A DNA stretch of 64,000 bases. Origin: Bacteroidales bacterium UBA5382 (GTDB lineage Bacteria; Bacteroidota; Bacteroidia; Bacteroidales; Dysgonomonadaceae). The stretch lies in NCBI GenBank assembly GCA_002409745.1, contig DHOU01000040.1:61092-125091 (forward strand), read 5' to 3'. The position numbers and the translations under genes were made by a program. The number at the start of each line of letters is the position of its first letter. Position 1 is the stretch's first letter. This document shows positions 43,666 through 52,456 of this stretch, in pieces. Under the pieces are notes generated by a model. That model was not told the DNA's origin. It did no database searches and saw nothing but the letters and a program-made list of their open reading frames with translations.

Positions 43666-44814
43666 ATGGGAAAGTTTCAGACTTTATTGAATAATGAAAA
43701 GACGAGCGGGTTTGTACTGATTGCGTGCACACTGTTGTCGTTGTTCATGGCTAATTCGGGCTTCGGGGAAAGTTATCAATCCATCTGGACTTTTCCCTTG
43801 GGAGCGCATTCGGCGGAACATTGGATTAACGACGGATTGATGGTCGTCTTCTTTCTGTTGGTCGGGTTGGAGCTGGTCGATGAATTATACCGGGGGAGGC
43901 TTTCCTCTTTCCAAACCGCCATGCTTCCTTTGTCGGGGGCGTTGGGAGGTATGTTGCTTCCGGCCGCGATTTATTTGATGTGGAACGCCGGTATGCCCAC
44001 CGCATCGGGCTTCGGCATTCCGATGGCGACCGATATTGCTTTTGCTTTGGCTTTTCTTTCGCTCATGGGTAACCGCGTTCCTCCGGGATTGAAAGTCTTT
44101 TTGATGGCGCTGGCGGTGATTGACGATCTGGGAGCGATTATCGTAATCGCCGTCTTTTATTCGTCGGCCATCGACGGGATGTTTCTCGCGCTGGCCTTAG
44201 GCTTGTTTGCGCTGTTGTTGCTGTTGAATAAAGTTTTTCATGTGAAGACATTGGCCGTTTACCTGATAGGGGGGATTGCGATGTGGTATTGCATGCATTA
44301 TTCGGGAGTGCATGCTACCATTGCCGGAGTGCTGTTGGCCATCACCATTCCGAACAACAGGGATCTTACACAAAGTCCCGCGGTGCGGTTGCGGCACGCA
44401 TTGCATTATCCGGTGTATTTCTTTGTTTTACCGCTTTTTGCTTTGTCCAATACGGCGATACCGCTCGATGGCGATTTGTTCGGCACATTCCATGAACCGT
44501 TTGCCGTAGGCATTCTATTGGGATTGGTCGTGGGTAAGCCGATAGGCATTACATTCTTTTCGTGGTTATCAGTAGGTGTGGGGCTATGCCGTCTTCCGTC
44601 GGGAGTGAAGTGGAAGCAATTGTTCGGCGCGGGATTGTTGGGCGGAATCGGTTTCACGATGTCGATTTTTATCACGTTGTTGGCGTTCTCGGGGAATAAT
44701 CATTATGTAAACGGGGCCAAATGGACGATTATGCTTTCGTCTTTATTGGCGGCTGCGGCCGGATTAGTGTGGCTGTCGTTCGTCTTGCCGAAGAAACAAA
44801 AAAAGGAACGCTAA
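43666..44814 (+). CDS. nhaA: Na+/H+ antiporter NhaA
   Basis: A 382-residue inner membrane antiporter with about 12 hydrophobic helices that exports Na+ in exchange for protons. Family motifs are present: HWINDGLMVVFFLLVGLEL, FGIPMATDIAFALAFLSL (helix IV unwound region with the conserved Asp), and ALAVIDDLGAIIVIA with the paired aspartates that bind Na+ in E. coli NhaA. HYSGVHATIAGVLLA and GIGFTMSIFITLLAF (helix XI region) also match. Length matches the family. It stands alone between two minus-strand lipoprotein genes. Confidence 0.97.
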   Translation: MGKFQTLLNNEKTSGFVLIACTLLSLFMANSGFGESYQSIWTFPLGAHSAEHWINDGLMVVFFLLVGLELVDELYRGRLSSFQTAMLPLSGALGGMLLPAAIYLMWNAGMPTASGFGIPMATDIAFALAFLSLMGNRVPPGLKVFLMALAVIDDLGAIIVIAVFYSSAIDGMFLALALGLFALLLLLNKVFHVKTLAVYLIGGIAMWYCMHYSGVHATIAGVLLAITIPNNRDLTQSPAVRLRHALHYPVYFFVLPLFALSNTAIPLDGDLFGTFHEPFAVGILLGLVVGKPIGITFFSWLSVGVGLCRLPSGVKWKQLFGAGLLGGIGFTMSIFITLLAFSGNNHYVNGAKWTIMLSSLLAAAAGLVWLSFVLPKKQKKER

Positions 44815-44902
44815 AAGGATGTATCGCCCCGAATGAAAATCGATTTATTCATACACCGGAGTAAAAAAACAGGCCGTCCGGTTCCTTCTCCGTCGCGTTT
44901 GC

Positions 44903-45979
44903 CTATTGATATTGTATGTAAATAGGTTGAGGGCTCAGTTTCAGCAATTCCTGCGGGGTGAGCATGCGGTTCGGCGGACGTTTGACGTCGTTTTTGTAAA
45001 ACAACTTGAAGCCGGTGAATTGCACGGGTTCTTTTCGCACATATTCGCGATAGGTATCGTACTTGAGTTGAGGTCCTCCCCATCCGTCCATATCCATCAC
45101 GATCTGAACTTCCGGGCGCAAAAGGATATTGCGGTAGTTGGTCACCATGCCGCGGGTAAAACGGTGCACGACCAGTATCTTCGGCGGCAGGTTGTGTTTC
45201 TCGACTAATTCCGCCAAATATTCCGAACAGAAATTAATATCTTCGGCGTCATAACTTCCGATCTTTTTCCCCGGCGGAGTGCCGTCCTTCATCGAAAACT
45301 CGGGATCGATGCCCAAGTGCACATGCGGCAGTTTGAGATATTCTTCCAGTAAGGGCACTTCGTCCCGCACCGTGCTCAACGCCACCTGTATATCGAGGAA
45401 GACGAGGGCGTTCCCCATCGCAGCAATGGCCATCACGGAATCGATTTGCTGCGCGGGCATGCGATAACGGTACTTCCCATCGTTCCACGGGGAACCTTGC
45501 GCCACCACGGCGATATAATGCACCGCGGGGACGACCGGCGTCTCCGGGTCGGCCTCTTCCCAAGCCTTCACTTCTCTGTTCAGGCGCGTCCACACTTCTT
45601 CGGGAGGATATTCCCCTAAGATACCCATGTTTTTCGAATATAAATTGCCGTAATAGGCCACGACCCTTTTAAAAGGCAGGATAGCTCCTTCAAGAGGCAG
45701 CGGTTGTTGGCTTACCGGCCATAGGCCCGTCGTGTCGCCGTTGGCATTGTACGTGAGCGCTTGTGCGTATGCAGCCTCGTCCACGTTCTGGCGAATCGTA
45801 TCTTCTTCCACGGTATCGGATACCGGCGCTTCCGGTGCTTCCGAGACGATAGAATCGGATGTTAACAGCGTATACGGGCGTTTTTTATTTCCGTCGCAGG
45901 ATGATAAAAAGAAGCAACTCAGCGAGAGCAGGACGGCAGCTACTCCAAAGCGCAAAGGAAAAAGGGGGTAATGTCGCAT
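44903..45979 (-). CDS. Conserved lipoprotein of unknown function
   Basis: A 358-residue lipoprotein (signal peptide with lipobox FFLSSC, Cys28). After an acidic, low-complexity linker (about 40-75), residues about 85-358 look like an alpha/beta, possibly TIM-barrel-like domain: KRVVAYYGNLYSKNMGILGE, VVPAVHYIAVVAQG, HVHLGIDPEFSM, GSYDAEDINFCSEYLAELV, KILVVHRFTRGMV and IVMDMDGWGG. The phrases around DPEFSM and LVVHRFTRGMV recall secreted actinobacterial proteins I have seen without assigned function. The His, Asp and Glu residues at strand ends would suit a hydrolase, but no catalytic assignment is possible. Neighbours (nhaA, DUF5106 protein) give no hint. Confidence 0.75.
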   Translation of the reverse strand: MRHYPLFPLRFGVAAVLLSLSCFFLSSCDGNKKRPYTLLTSDSIVSEAPEAPVSDTVEEDTIRQNVDEAAYAQALTYNANGDTTGLWPVSQQPLPLEGAILPFKRVVAYYGNLYSKNMGILGEYPPEEVWTRLNREVKAWEEADPETPVVPAVHYIAVVAQGSPWNDGKYRYRMPAQQIDSVMAIAAMGNALVFLDIQVALSTVRDEVPLLEEYLKLPHVHLGIDPEFSMKDGTPPGKKIGSYDAEDINFCSEYLAELVEKHNLPPKILVVHRFTRGMVTNYRNILLRPEVQIVMDMDGWGGPQLKYDTYREYVRKEPVQFTGFKLFYKNDVKRPPNRMLTPQELLKLSPQPIYIQYQ

Positions 45980-46126
45980 TCGAATGAATTTTCATGCAAA
46001 CATATGCAAAAAAAATTGATAATCATGTAAAAGATGGAAGAAAGATGGAGAAGAGATGGAAAACGGGACTTCGGGTGAAGGGGAAATTTATTCAATGGCG
46101 ATGCGGTAAAATCGGATGGTGAAGAT

Positions 46127-46134
46127 TATCTTTG
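46127..46134 (+). promoter_or_regulatory. -7 promoter element for the DUF5106 lipoprotein
   Basis: TATCTTTG matches TAnnTTTG. It overlaps an in-frame TTG at 46132, which cannot be the start, and supports the ATG at 46162. Confidence 0.6.
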
Positions 46135-46161
46135 CGGAAAGAAAATAAAAAACGATTGAAA

Positions 46162-47151
46162 ATGAAGCAACAAATCCAATACATTCGGCTTATTGCCGGT
46201 ATTATCGCCGTCGGAACAATCTTTTCATGCACATCCAGCAAGAAGACGTCAGCCGATGCGTTGTCGCCGCAACAGGATATCGATAGCGCGCAAGCGGTGA
46301 TTGTTACCGATACGTTTGTCTTGCCCGACATACCGGCGACCCTCACCCATCCCGATGTTCGTGCCGCCTATTTAGTCATGCATTATTGGGATCGGTTCGA
46401 CTTTGCAGACCGTGAACTGGTGCAGCGTCCCGAAATAACCGAACAGGCTTTCGTCAACTATATCAATATCCTCGGTTACGTTTCTCCGGAAAAAACCGGT
46501 GAATCGCTTGCCTACACCTTGCAAAAAGCGGCGGCCGATACAACCGTTTACGTTCATTTTGCGTCGCTCTTCGAAAAATACCTCTATGAATCCAATTCGC
46601 CCTTTCACAATGAGGAATTGTATCTTCCGGCGCTTCGCTTGCTGGCGCCTTCTCCTTTGTTGAGGCCGGAAGAAAAAGCCCGCTATGCCTTTCAACTCGA
46701 TATGGCACTTAAAAACCGGGTGGGCGATAAAGCCGCCGACTTCCCCTACACGCTTCCTTCGGGAAAATCGGAGAATTTGCATTCCTTGAAAAGCGAGTAT
46801 CTGTTGTTGATATTTTCCGATCCCGCTTGTGAAACGTGTGTCGAAACATCGTCTCGTATCGCCGCTTCTCAGCCTGTTAACGATGCTTTCTCGATGAATA
46901 CCCCGTCGCGTACCCTGCTTACCATTCTCACGGTCTATCCCGGTACTGACAAACAACTTTGGCGCGACCATCTGTCCGGTATGCCTTCGGGTTGGCTGCA
47001 TGCGTACGATAAGGATATGCGCGTGCAACAGCAACGACTGTATGACTTGAAAGCCATGCCGGCGATCTATTTGCTGGATGCCGATAAACGGGTGTTATTG
47101 AAAGATGCGTCGGTGGAAGAAATCGGCCGTTTTTTTTCAAAGCCTCGTTAG
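46162..47151 (+). CDS. DUF5106/thioredoxin-fold lipoprotein with CxxC
   Basis: A 329-residue lipoprotein (lipobox GTIFSC, Cys23). An N-terminal helical DUF5106-type region (about 55-190, TLTHPDVRAAYLVMHYWDRFDFAD) precedes a thioredoxin-like domain (about 200-325, GDKAADFPYTLPSG...YLLLIFSDPACETCVETSS). The redox motif CETC is intact, unlike in the two other thioredoxin-fold proteins in this window. The cis-Pro loop is seen as KAMPAIYLLD. Predicted to act in periplasmic or outer-membrane-associated thiol-disulfide exchange. The partner is unknown. Confidence 0.85.
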   Translation: MKQQIQYIRLIAGIIAVGTIFSCTSSKKTSADALSPQQDIDSAQAVIVTDTFVLPDIPATLTHPDVRAAYLVMHYWDRFDFADRELVQRPEITEQAFVNYINILGYVSPEKTGESLAYTLQKAAADTTVYVHFASLFEKYLYESNSPFHNEELYLPALRLLAPSPLLRPEEKARYAFQLDMALKNRVGDKAADFPYTLPSGKSENLHSLKSEYLLLIFSDPACETCVETSSRIAASQPVNDAFSMNTPSRTLLTILTVYPGTDKQLWRDHLSGMPSGWLHAYDKDMRVQQQRLYDLKAMPAIYLLDADKRVLLKDASVEEIGRFFSKPR

Positions 47152-47291
47152 CATAATACCGGGTTTCCGTCCTGTCAGAACCCAGCATGGAAGCTCGAAG
47201 CGACACCCTCGGTTACAGGCGGTTACTGTCTTTTTTAACATCCTGTAGGATTTATTGTGTGGAAAAAATTTCGCCGTAACGAAAAGAAACG

Positions 47292-47299
47292 TACTTTTG
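47292..47299 (+). promoter_or_regulatory. -7 promoter element for the small thioredoxin-fold gene
   Basis: TACTTTTG matches TAnnTTTG and implies a leader of about 100 nt before the ATG at 47405. Confidence 0.55.
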
Positions 47300-47314
47300 C
47301 AAGCTTAAAAAGAA

Positions 47315-47377
47315 GACTTTTAGCGAAAAGTCATTAGAATTAAGGGCTTTGGCAAGCTGCGCGAAGTAGCGGCCAAG
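47315..47377 (+). ncRNA. Structured 5' leader with two hairpins (possible cis-regulatory RNA)
   Basis: Hairpin 1 (47315-47332) has a perfect 7-bp stem, GACTTTT / AAAAGTC, with loop AGCG. Hairpin 2 (47347-47377) stacks CTTTGGC / GCCAAG (one bulge) on GCTGC / GTAGC (one G-U) around loop GCGAA. Both lie between the -7 element and the ATG at 47405. I recognise no known riboswitch class. Confidence 0.4.
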
Positions 47378-47404
47378 CTGAGTTACTAACCAAAATATTT
47401 TTTT

Positions 47405-47905
47405 ATGAAGTATGTGAACTTTTGTCTTTTAGCAATCGCTTCGCTTGCGCTATCGGCCGGTTCGGTTAACACCGACACCCTTTCAACGGGATATTATCCG
47501 GGTGAATTAATCCCTTCTCTCGTTCTGAAGGATGATCAAGGGAATCTCCTCGACCGCGCTGAGTATAAAGACAAAAAAGTAGTGGTGAACTTTTGGGCCG
47601 CTTACGATGCCCGCTCAAGAGCAAACAACGTTTTGTTGCATAATTATTTGAAGCAAAACTATCCGGATGTCGAACTGCTTTCTATCTCTTTCGACAGCAA
47701 TGATAAGGTGTTTGAGAAAACCGTACTCTTGGATCAATTGGATCGTCATTCGCAGTTTTGCGATACCCTCGGGATGCGCTCTGATATTTTCCGGGATTTT
47801 AGGTTGAAGAAAGGGTTCAAAAACTACTTGGTAGATGAACAAGGAAAGATTATCGCGATGAACGTCTCGCCGCAGGAGTTGCAAGAGGTTCTTTCGAAAA
47901 GCTGA
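47405..47905 (+). CDS. Small exported thioredoxin-fold protein lacking CxxC
   Basis: A 166-residue exported protein (signal peptide MKYVNFCLLAIASLALSAG). It has a TlpA/AhpC-like fold: GYYPGELIPSLVLKDDQGN, KKVVVNFWAAYDARSRANN, YPDVELLSISFDSND and GFKNYLVDEQGKIIAMN. The motif normally WCxxC reads YDARS, so both redox cysteines are missing. Two other cysteines exist, one in the signal peptide and one at about residue 118, but not as a pair. Redox chemistry is unlikely, and the molecular role is unknown. It has its own promoter with a structured leader of about 100 nt. A strong terminator follows at 47911-47947, shared with the convergent gpmA gene. Confidence 0.82.
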   Translation: MKYVNFCLLAIASLALSAGSVNTDTLSTGYYPGELIPSLVLKDDQGNLLDRAEYKDKKVVVNFWAAYDARSRANNVLLHNYLKQNYPDVELLSISFDSNDKVFEKTVLLDQLDRHSQFCDTLGMRSDIFRDFRLKKGFKNYLVDEQGKIIAMNVSPQELQEVLSKS

Positions 47906-47910
47906 AATAG

Positions 47911-47947
47911 AAAAACGGACGGGGAATAAATCCTGCGTCCGTTTTTT
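47911..47947. terminator. Bidirectional terminator between the thioredoxin-fold gene and gpmA
   Basis: AAAAACGGACG (47911-47921) pairs with CGTCCGTTTTT (47936-47946) around a 14-nt loop, with a T-run on one strand and an A-run on the other. Confidence 0.88.
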
Positions 47948-47970
47948 GTTTTCATCAACCCGATAAGGGA

Positions 47971-48717
47971 TTATTTACTTTTGCCTTGGTTGGCTACGGC
48001 ATCCATCAATTTTTTAATCACTTCCGGATCGCCCAGAAAATAATCTTTTACCGCCTTCAGGTTATCGTCGAACTCGAACACATACGGAATGCCGGTAGGG
48101 AGGTTCAAGCCCGGTATATCTTCATCCGAAATATTTTTCAGGTGTTTTACAATACCGCGAAGGCTATTACCATGTGCGGCAACAATAATTTCGTCATATT
48201 CTTTCAAGCTGGGAAGGATGGTCTCGTTCCAGTAGGGAAGAATGCGGGCAACCGTATCTTTCAGAGACTCGGTCAAGGGAAGGTCGTTTTCATTCACGCC
48301 CTTGTAACGCGGGTCTACAAACGGAGAGCGTTCGTCGTCTTTGGCCAATGCCGTAGGGGGGACATCATAGCTTCTGCGCCAGATGTGCACCTGCTCGTCA
48401 CCGTATTTCTTAGCTGTTTCCGCTTTGTTCAGTCCCTGCAAAGCACCGTAATGCTTTTCGTTCAGACGCCATGATTTCTCTACCGGTATCCAATCGAGAT
48501 TCATTTCATCCAGCACGATATTCAATGTTTTTATAGCCCTTTTCAGATAAGAAGTATAAGCTTTTTCAAAATGGAAACCTTCTTTTTTGAGCAGTTGGCC
48601 TGCTTTGTGCGCTTCTTCCACTCCTTTTTCCGAAAGATCCACATCGGTCCATCCGGTAAAACGGTTTTCCTTGTTCCAGGTACTTTCGCCGTGGCGAATC
48701 AAAACAACTTTTTTCAT
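47971..48717 (-). CDS. gpmA: 2,3-bisphosphoglycerate-dependent phosphoglycerate mutase
   Basis: A 248-residue cytoplasmic glycolytic enzyme interconverting 3- and 2-phosphoglycerate through a phospho-histidine. The catalytic RHGE motif is seen as [20 protein letters not shown]. Other family signatures are [31 protein letters not shown], and [14 protein letters not shown] with the second active-site His. Length and C-terminal tail match bacterial dPGM. It is transcribed alone from a -7 element at 48766-48773. Confidence 0.97.
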   Translation of the reverse strand: MKKVVLIRHGESTWNKENRFTGWTDVDLSEKGVEEAHKAGQLLKKEGFHFEKAYTSYLKRAIKTLNIVLDEMNLDWIPVEKSWRLNEKHYGALQGLNKAETAKKYGDEQVHIWRRSYDVPPTALAKDDERSPFVDPRYKGVNENDLPLTESLKDTVARILPYWNETILPSLKEYDEIIVAAHGNSLRGIVKHLKNISDEDIPGLNLPTGIPYVFEFDDNLKAVKDYFLGDPEVIKKLMDAVANQGKSK

Positions 48718-48765
48718 ATTTACTTGTCTATTATTAATTTGAAATCATTTTATGCGATTGCAGGA

Positions 48766-48773
48766 CAAAACTA
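48766..48773 (-). promoter_or_regulatory. -7 promoter element for gpmA
   Basis: TAGTTTTG on the minus strand matches TAnnTTTG, 48 bp before the ATG at 48717. Confidence 0.55.
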
Positions 48774-48951
48774 ATGAAAATCATCGTAAGTTCCGAATTT
48801 TTTGAAATCATTTTTTAGCCTTACCGAAGACATCGCTTCGAGCGACAACTCCCGAGGCCTGTCTTGTATGGATGGCACAAATCCGGAAATTCGCGTCGAC
48901 AAGGAGATGATTTTTTTAGGATTTTTACTTTGAAATCCAAATAAATACTTC

Positions 48952-48959
48952 TAATTTTG
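48952..48959 (+). promoter_or_regulatory. -7 promoter element for the DUF2851 gene
   Basis: TAATTTTG matches TAnnTTTG, 21 bp before the ATG at 48981. Confidence 0.5.
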
Positions 48960-48980
48960 GGTTTTTAAAACCGTTGAGAA

Positions 48981-50294
48981 ATGTCACGTAGGGAAGAATT
49001 GCTGCAATATGTTTGGAAATTCGGCCTTTTCGACCGTTCTTTGATCGAGACCACCGAGGGAGAAAAAATTGAAATTATCGACGCAGGGCTACTGAACACC
49101 GATGCAGGCCCTGATTTTTTTAATGCGAAAATTAAAATCGGGAACACCTTGTGGGCCGGGAATATTGAAATCCACCACGCTTCCGATGAATGGAAAAAAC
49201 ATGGTCACCACACTGATAAGGCGTATAATTCGGTGATTCTGCATGTCGTGGAAGAAGTGAACTCGGACGTGCGTAACCAAAAAGGGGAGGTCATTCCGCA
49301 ATGTGTGATTAAAGTTCCGGAGGAGGTACGCGAAAATGCGGAGTATCTGTTGTATGCCGACGAAAAAATACCGTGTAAAGACTCTCTTTCCCTGTTGGAT
49401 AAACGGCTTCTTCATGCATGGCTCAGTGCGCTTACCATCGAACGGTTGGAGCGTAAAACGCAGGATATCTTTGCCCATCTGAAACGATTTAATAATTCGT
49501 GGGATGAAACATTTTATGTGTTATTGGTAAGGAATTTTGGCTTCGGATTGAATTCCGATCAGTTCGAACGTCTGGCGCTAAGCCTGCCGTATAATTATAT
49601 CCAAAAACATGGCGACAACTTATTCCAAATAGAAGCGTTGCTTTTCGGGCAGGCCGGATTGCTCGAAGAAGGGCCTGTCGAAGAGGATTATTTTCTGAAA
49701 CTCAAGAATGAATATGCTTTTTTGAAGAAAAAATATCTCCTGAATAATTTGGATGGTTTCGTTTTCAAAAAACTGCACGTCCGTCCGAGGGCCTTTCCCC
49801 AGATACGCCTCGCGCAATTGGCCGCACTCTTGCAGAAATCCGGACGACTTTTTTCGGTCGTGCTCGAACAGCAGGACTATCCTCAAATGCAGTCCCATTT
49901 CCAAGTAAATCCTTCAGATTATTGGCAAACCCATTATTCTTTTGGTAAAAATTCCGTGAAATCTGCCAAATATCTTGGCGCCGCCTCTTTTCATATTATC
50001 TTAATCAATACCGTCGTGCCGATACTTTTTGCTTACGGTAAGAAAACCGCCGACGAAGCCTATTGTGGGCGGGCCGTCGACATGCTCGAATCGGTGAAAC
50101 CGGAAAAAAACAGCATTATCGATCAATTCCGGGAAGCGGGGGTAATTCCCGAACATGCCGCCGACACACAGGCGTTGATCCAATTGCGGAAAGCCTATTG
50201 TGAGCCGCGTAAATGCCTTTATTGCCGCATCGGGCACGCAGCCCTTTCTTCCCGGAAAGTTTCGTCCCCGTCTAACGGATTCCCGCCCGTTTGA
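48981..50294 (+). CDS. DUF2851 family protein
   Basis: A 437-residue probably cytoplasmic protein of the DUF2851 family, conserved in Bacteroidota and without a known role. Diagnostic segments are REELLQYVWKFGLFD at the start, DAGLLNTDAGPDFFNAKIKI, and WAGNIEIHHASDEWKKHGH (His/Asp-rich, possibly metal-binding). VILHVVEE, HVRPRAFPQIRLAQLAAL in the middle and a CYCRIG-type Cys segment near the end (CEPRKCLYCRIG) complete the pattern. The C-terminal cysteines (CxxxKCxxC) could bind zinc or an iron-sulfur cluster. No signal peptide is seen. A nuclease-like role has been speculated for such folds, but nothing here proves it. Confidence 0.9.
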   Translation: MSRREELLQYVWKFGLFDRSLIETTEGEKIEIIDAGLLNTDAGPDFFNAKIKIGNTLWAGNIEIHHASDEWKKHGHHTDKAYNSVILHVVEEVNSDVRNQKGEVIPQCVIKVPEEVRENAEYLLYADEKIPCKDSLSLLDKRLLHAWLSALTIERLERKTQDIFAHLKRFNNSWDETFYVLLVRNFGFGLNSDQFERLALSLPYNYIQKHGDNLFQIEALLFGQAGLLEEGPVEEDYFLKLKNEYAFLKKKYLLNNLDGFVFKKLHVRPRAFPQIRLAQLAALLQKSGRLFSVVLEQQDYPQMQSHFQVNPSDYWQTHYSFGKNSVKSAKYLGAASFHIILINTVVPILFAYGKKTADEAYCGRAVDMLESVKPEKNSIIDQFREAGVIPEHAADTQALIQLRKAYCEPRKCLYCRIGHAALSSRKVSSPSNGFPPV

Positions 50295-50416
50295 GCGCTC
50301 ATATAAAGGCCTTTCGTCCGTTAACCCGTATCAGGCGGTTAACGGAGTAATAAGAATGAAAAACATATTTTTATTATTTTTCTTAGTCCAATTCCCTAAA
50401 AGTAGGTAAAACATTG

Positions 50417-50424
50417 TATTTTTG
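50417..50424 (+). promoter_or_regulatory. -7 promoter element for the Ig-like lipoprotein operon
   Basis: TATTTTTG matches TAnnTTTG, 37 bp before the ATG at 50462. Confidence 0.55.
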
Positions 50425-50461
50425 TGGCGACGATGATTTCTGACAATAGGTTTCGACAACA

Positions 50462-52414
50462 ATGCAACAAGTCTTTCAGTATATACGATATGGCTTTTGG
50501 GCCATTACCTTTTTCGCGTTCGTCTATTCGTGTGCGAACATGGCTTCGCCTTCGGGTGGGGAATACGATGTAGCTCCTCCTAAAATCAGGAGGGCGAATC
50601 CCGATTTCAACGCGTTGAATAGTTCAAAAACGGTCGTCGAAATCGAATTCGATGAAAATATAAAAATCGAAAGCCCTTCCGAAAAAGTCATTATCACGCC
50701 CCCGCAACAGAATATGCCGGTTATCAAATCGGTAGGGCGGAAAGCCGTCGTTGAGCTCAATGATGAATTGCTGCCGAACACGACCTATACCATCGATTTT
50801 ACCGATGCCATCGTCGATAATAATGAAGCGAATCCGCTGGAAAACTTTGTCTATTCTTTTTCTACGGGCGATCGGCTCGATACCCTTGCCGTTTCCGGAA
50901 AAGTGTTGACGGCCGATAATCTCGAGCCGGTTAGCGGAACGTATGTGGGCATTCATTCCAATTTGAATGACACGGCCTTCACACACGTGCCTTTTGAACG
51001 TATTTCGCGTACCGATTCACGGGGCAATTTTACGGTTCGGGGAATGGCGCCGGGATCGTATAAAATATATGCCTTGAATGACTTAAACAGAGATTATAAG
51101 TATGATAATCCGCAGGAGGCCGTCGCTTTCCTCGATTCGATCATTATTCCTTCTACCATGCCTGCCACCCGGCAAGACACGATTTTTAAAGATAGTGTGA
51201 CGATCGATACGATCAAAACGGTGGCTTATACGCGTTTTTTGCCGGATAAACTGTTGCTTCGGTCGTTTTTATCGGATTTTCAACGGCAGTATTTACAGAA
51301 GCATGAACGTCCCGAAGAGAATAAGCTGGTGTTGTATTTTGCCGCCCCCACCGCTCCTCCTTCTTTTGAATTGTTGCAACCCGTTGTGGAGGACGATCAT
51401 TGGTATGTAGCGGAGAAAAGCGCCAAAAACGATACCTTGACTCTTTGGATCACGGACTCTTTACTCTATAAGCGGGATTCGCTCTTGATGCGTGTGGATT
51501 ATACCCGTACCGATTCTTTGAATAAAAATTTTATCGATACCGATACGTTGAAGTTTAACATCCGGAGAGCCCGCCCCAAATCCGAAAAAAGGAAGAAAAA
51601 GGAGGATGAAGAAGAGCCGATCCGTTTCTTGAACATTCAACATAATATTCAGTCCACGTTTGAAATCTATAATCCCATTCGTTTTGAATTCGAACAACCG
51701 GTTATCCAGTTCGATTCTTCGCGGGTTCATCTTTCGCAGGAAGTGGATTCGGTCTTTAGCCCCATCTCTTTTCAACTGAATTCCGATTCGTTAAATCCGC
51801 GGAAGTATATATTAAGGCATAAATGGGCGCCGGGAGGTAAATACAAGTTGACGGTCGATTCCGCGTCTGTTTTTAGCCATTATGGTCTTTGGAACAATAC
51901 CCTCGATGAGACATTCTCCATCAAAACGCTGGAACAATATGGAAATCTCTTTTTCCTGATCTCCGGCTTGCCCGAAGGCAAAACCGCTTATGTAGAGCTC
52001 CTCGACAAATCGGATAAACCTTTTCGTAAGGTACGCGTCAAAAACAACGAAGCGCATTTTTGGGACCTGAACCCCGGACAAGTATATGCCCGTCTCTTCA
52101 TTGATGATAACGAAGATGGCATATGGACTACCGGAAGTTTCGAAAAAAAGCGTCATCCTGAACCCGTATATTATAATCCGAAGATGTACGAAATAAGGGC
52201 TTACACCGATCACGAAGAATCGTGGAATTTACTGGAGAAGGAGGTTGCCGAACAAAAGCCTTTGGAGATTACGAAAAATAAACCCAAAGAAAAAAAGCGG
52301 AATCAGAATGTCGAAAGACAACAACAGCAACAACAGCAGCAACAACAACGGGGAGCCTCTTCCGGAACAAATTCAAGTACTTCTTCTATGCGGCAACAAT
52401 CACTAAATCGATGA
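50462..52414 (+). CDS. Ig-like (Big_5) domain lipoprotein with C-terminal polyglutamine tail
   Basis: A 650-residue lipoprotein (lipobox AFVYSC, Cys24). An N-terminal Big_5 Ig-like domain (about 40-140) shows PPKIRRANPDFNALNSS, EIEFDENIKI and LPNTTYTIDFTDAIVDNNE. A carboxypeptidase-like or SdrD-B-like segment (about 145-230, GTYVGIHSN...GNFTVRGMAPGSYKIYALND) and further beta-rich domains follow, to LPEGKTAYVELLD. The last 50 residues are low-complexity: a Lys/Glu-rich stretch, an 11-residue glutamine run and a Ser/Thr tail. Proteins of this layout are widespread in Bacteroidota outer membranes, role unknown. It is followed by a DUF3108 gene, probably co-transcribed. Confidence 0.85.
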   Translation: MQQVFQYIRYGFWAITFFAFVYSCANMASPSGGEYDVAPPKIRRANPDFNALNSSKTVVEIEFDENIKIESPSEKVIITPPQQNMPVIKSVGRKAVVELNDELLPNTTYTIDFTDAIVDNNEANPLENFVYSFSTGDRLDTLAVSGKVLTADNLEPVSGTYVGIHSNLNDTAFTHVPFERISRTDSRGNFTVRGMAPGSYKIYALNDLNRDYKYDNPQEAVAFLDSIIIPSTMPATRQDTIFKDSVTIDTIKTVAYTRFLPDKLLLRSFLSDFQRQYLQKHERPEENKLVLYFAAPTAPPSFELLQPVVEDDHWYVAEKSAKNDTLTLWITDSLLYKRDSLLMRVDYTRTDSLNKNFIDTDTLKFNIRRARPKSEKRKKKEDEEEPIRFLNIQHNIQSTFEIYNPIRFEFEQPVIQFDSSRVHLSQEVDSVFSPISFQLNSDSLNPRKYILRHKWAPGGKYKLTVDSASVFSHYGLWNNTLDETFSIKTLEQYGNLFFLISGLPEGKTAYVELLDKSDKPFRKVRVKNNEAHFWDLNPGQVYARLFIDDNEDGIWTTGSFEKKRHPEPVYYNPKMYEIRAYTDHEESWNLLEKEVAEQKPLEITKNKPKEKKRNQNVERQQQQQQQQQQRGASSGTNSSTSSMRQQSLNR

Positions 52415-52456
52415 TCGATAAGAAAGTGTCTAAAACAATTCTTGAATAAATTGAAA

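Noticed and set aside
50355..50409. A short signal-peptide-like peptide (MKNIFLLFFLVQFPKSR) after the DUF2851 gene.
   Set aside because: Only 17 codons, overlapping no conserved feature; probably chance.
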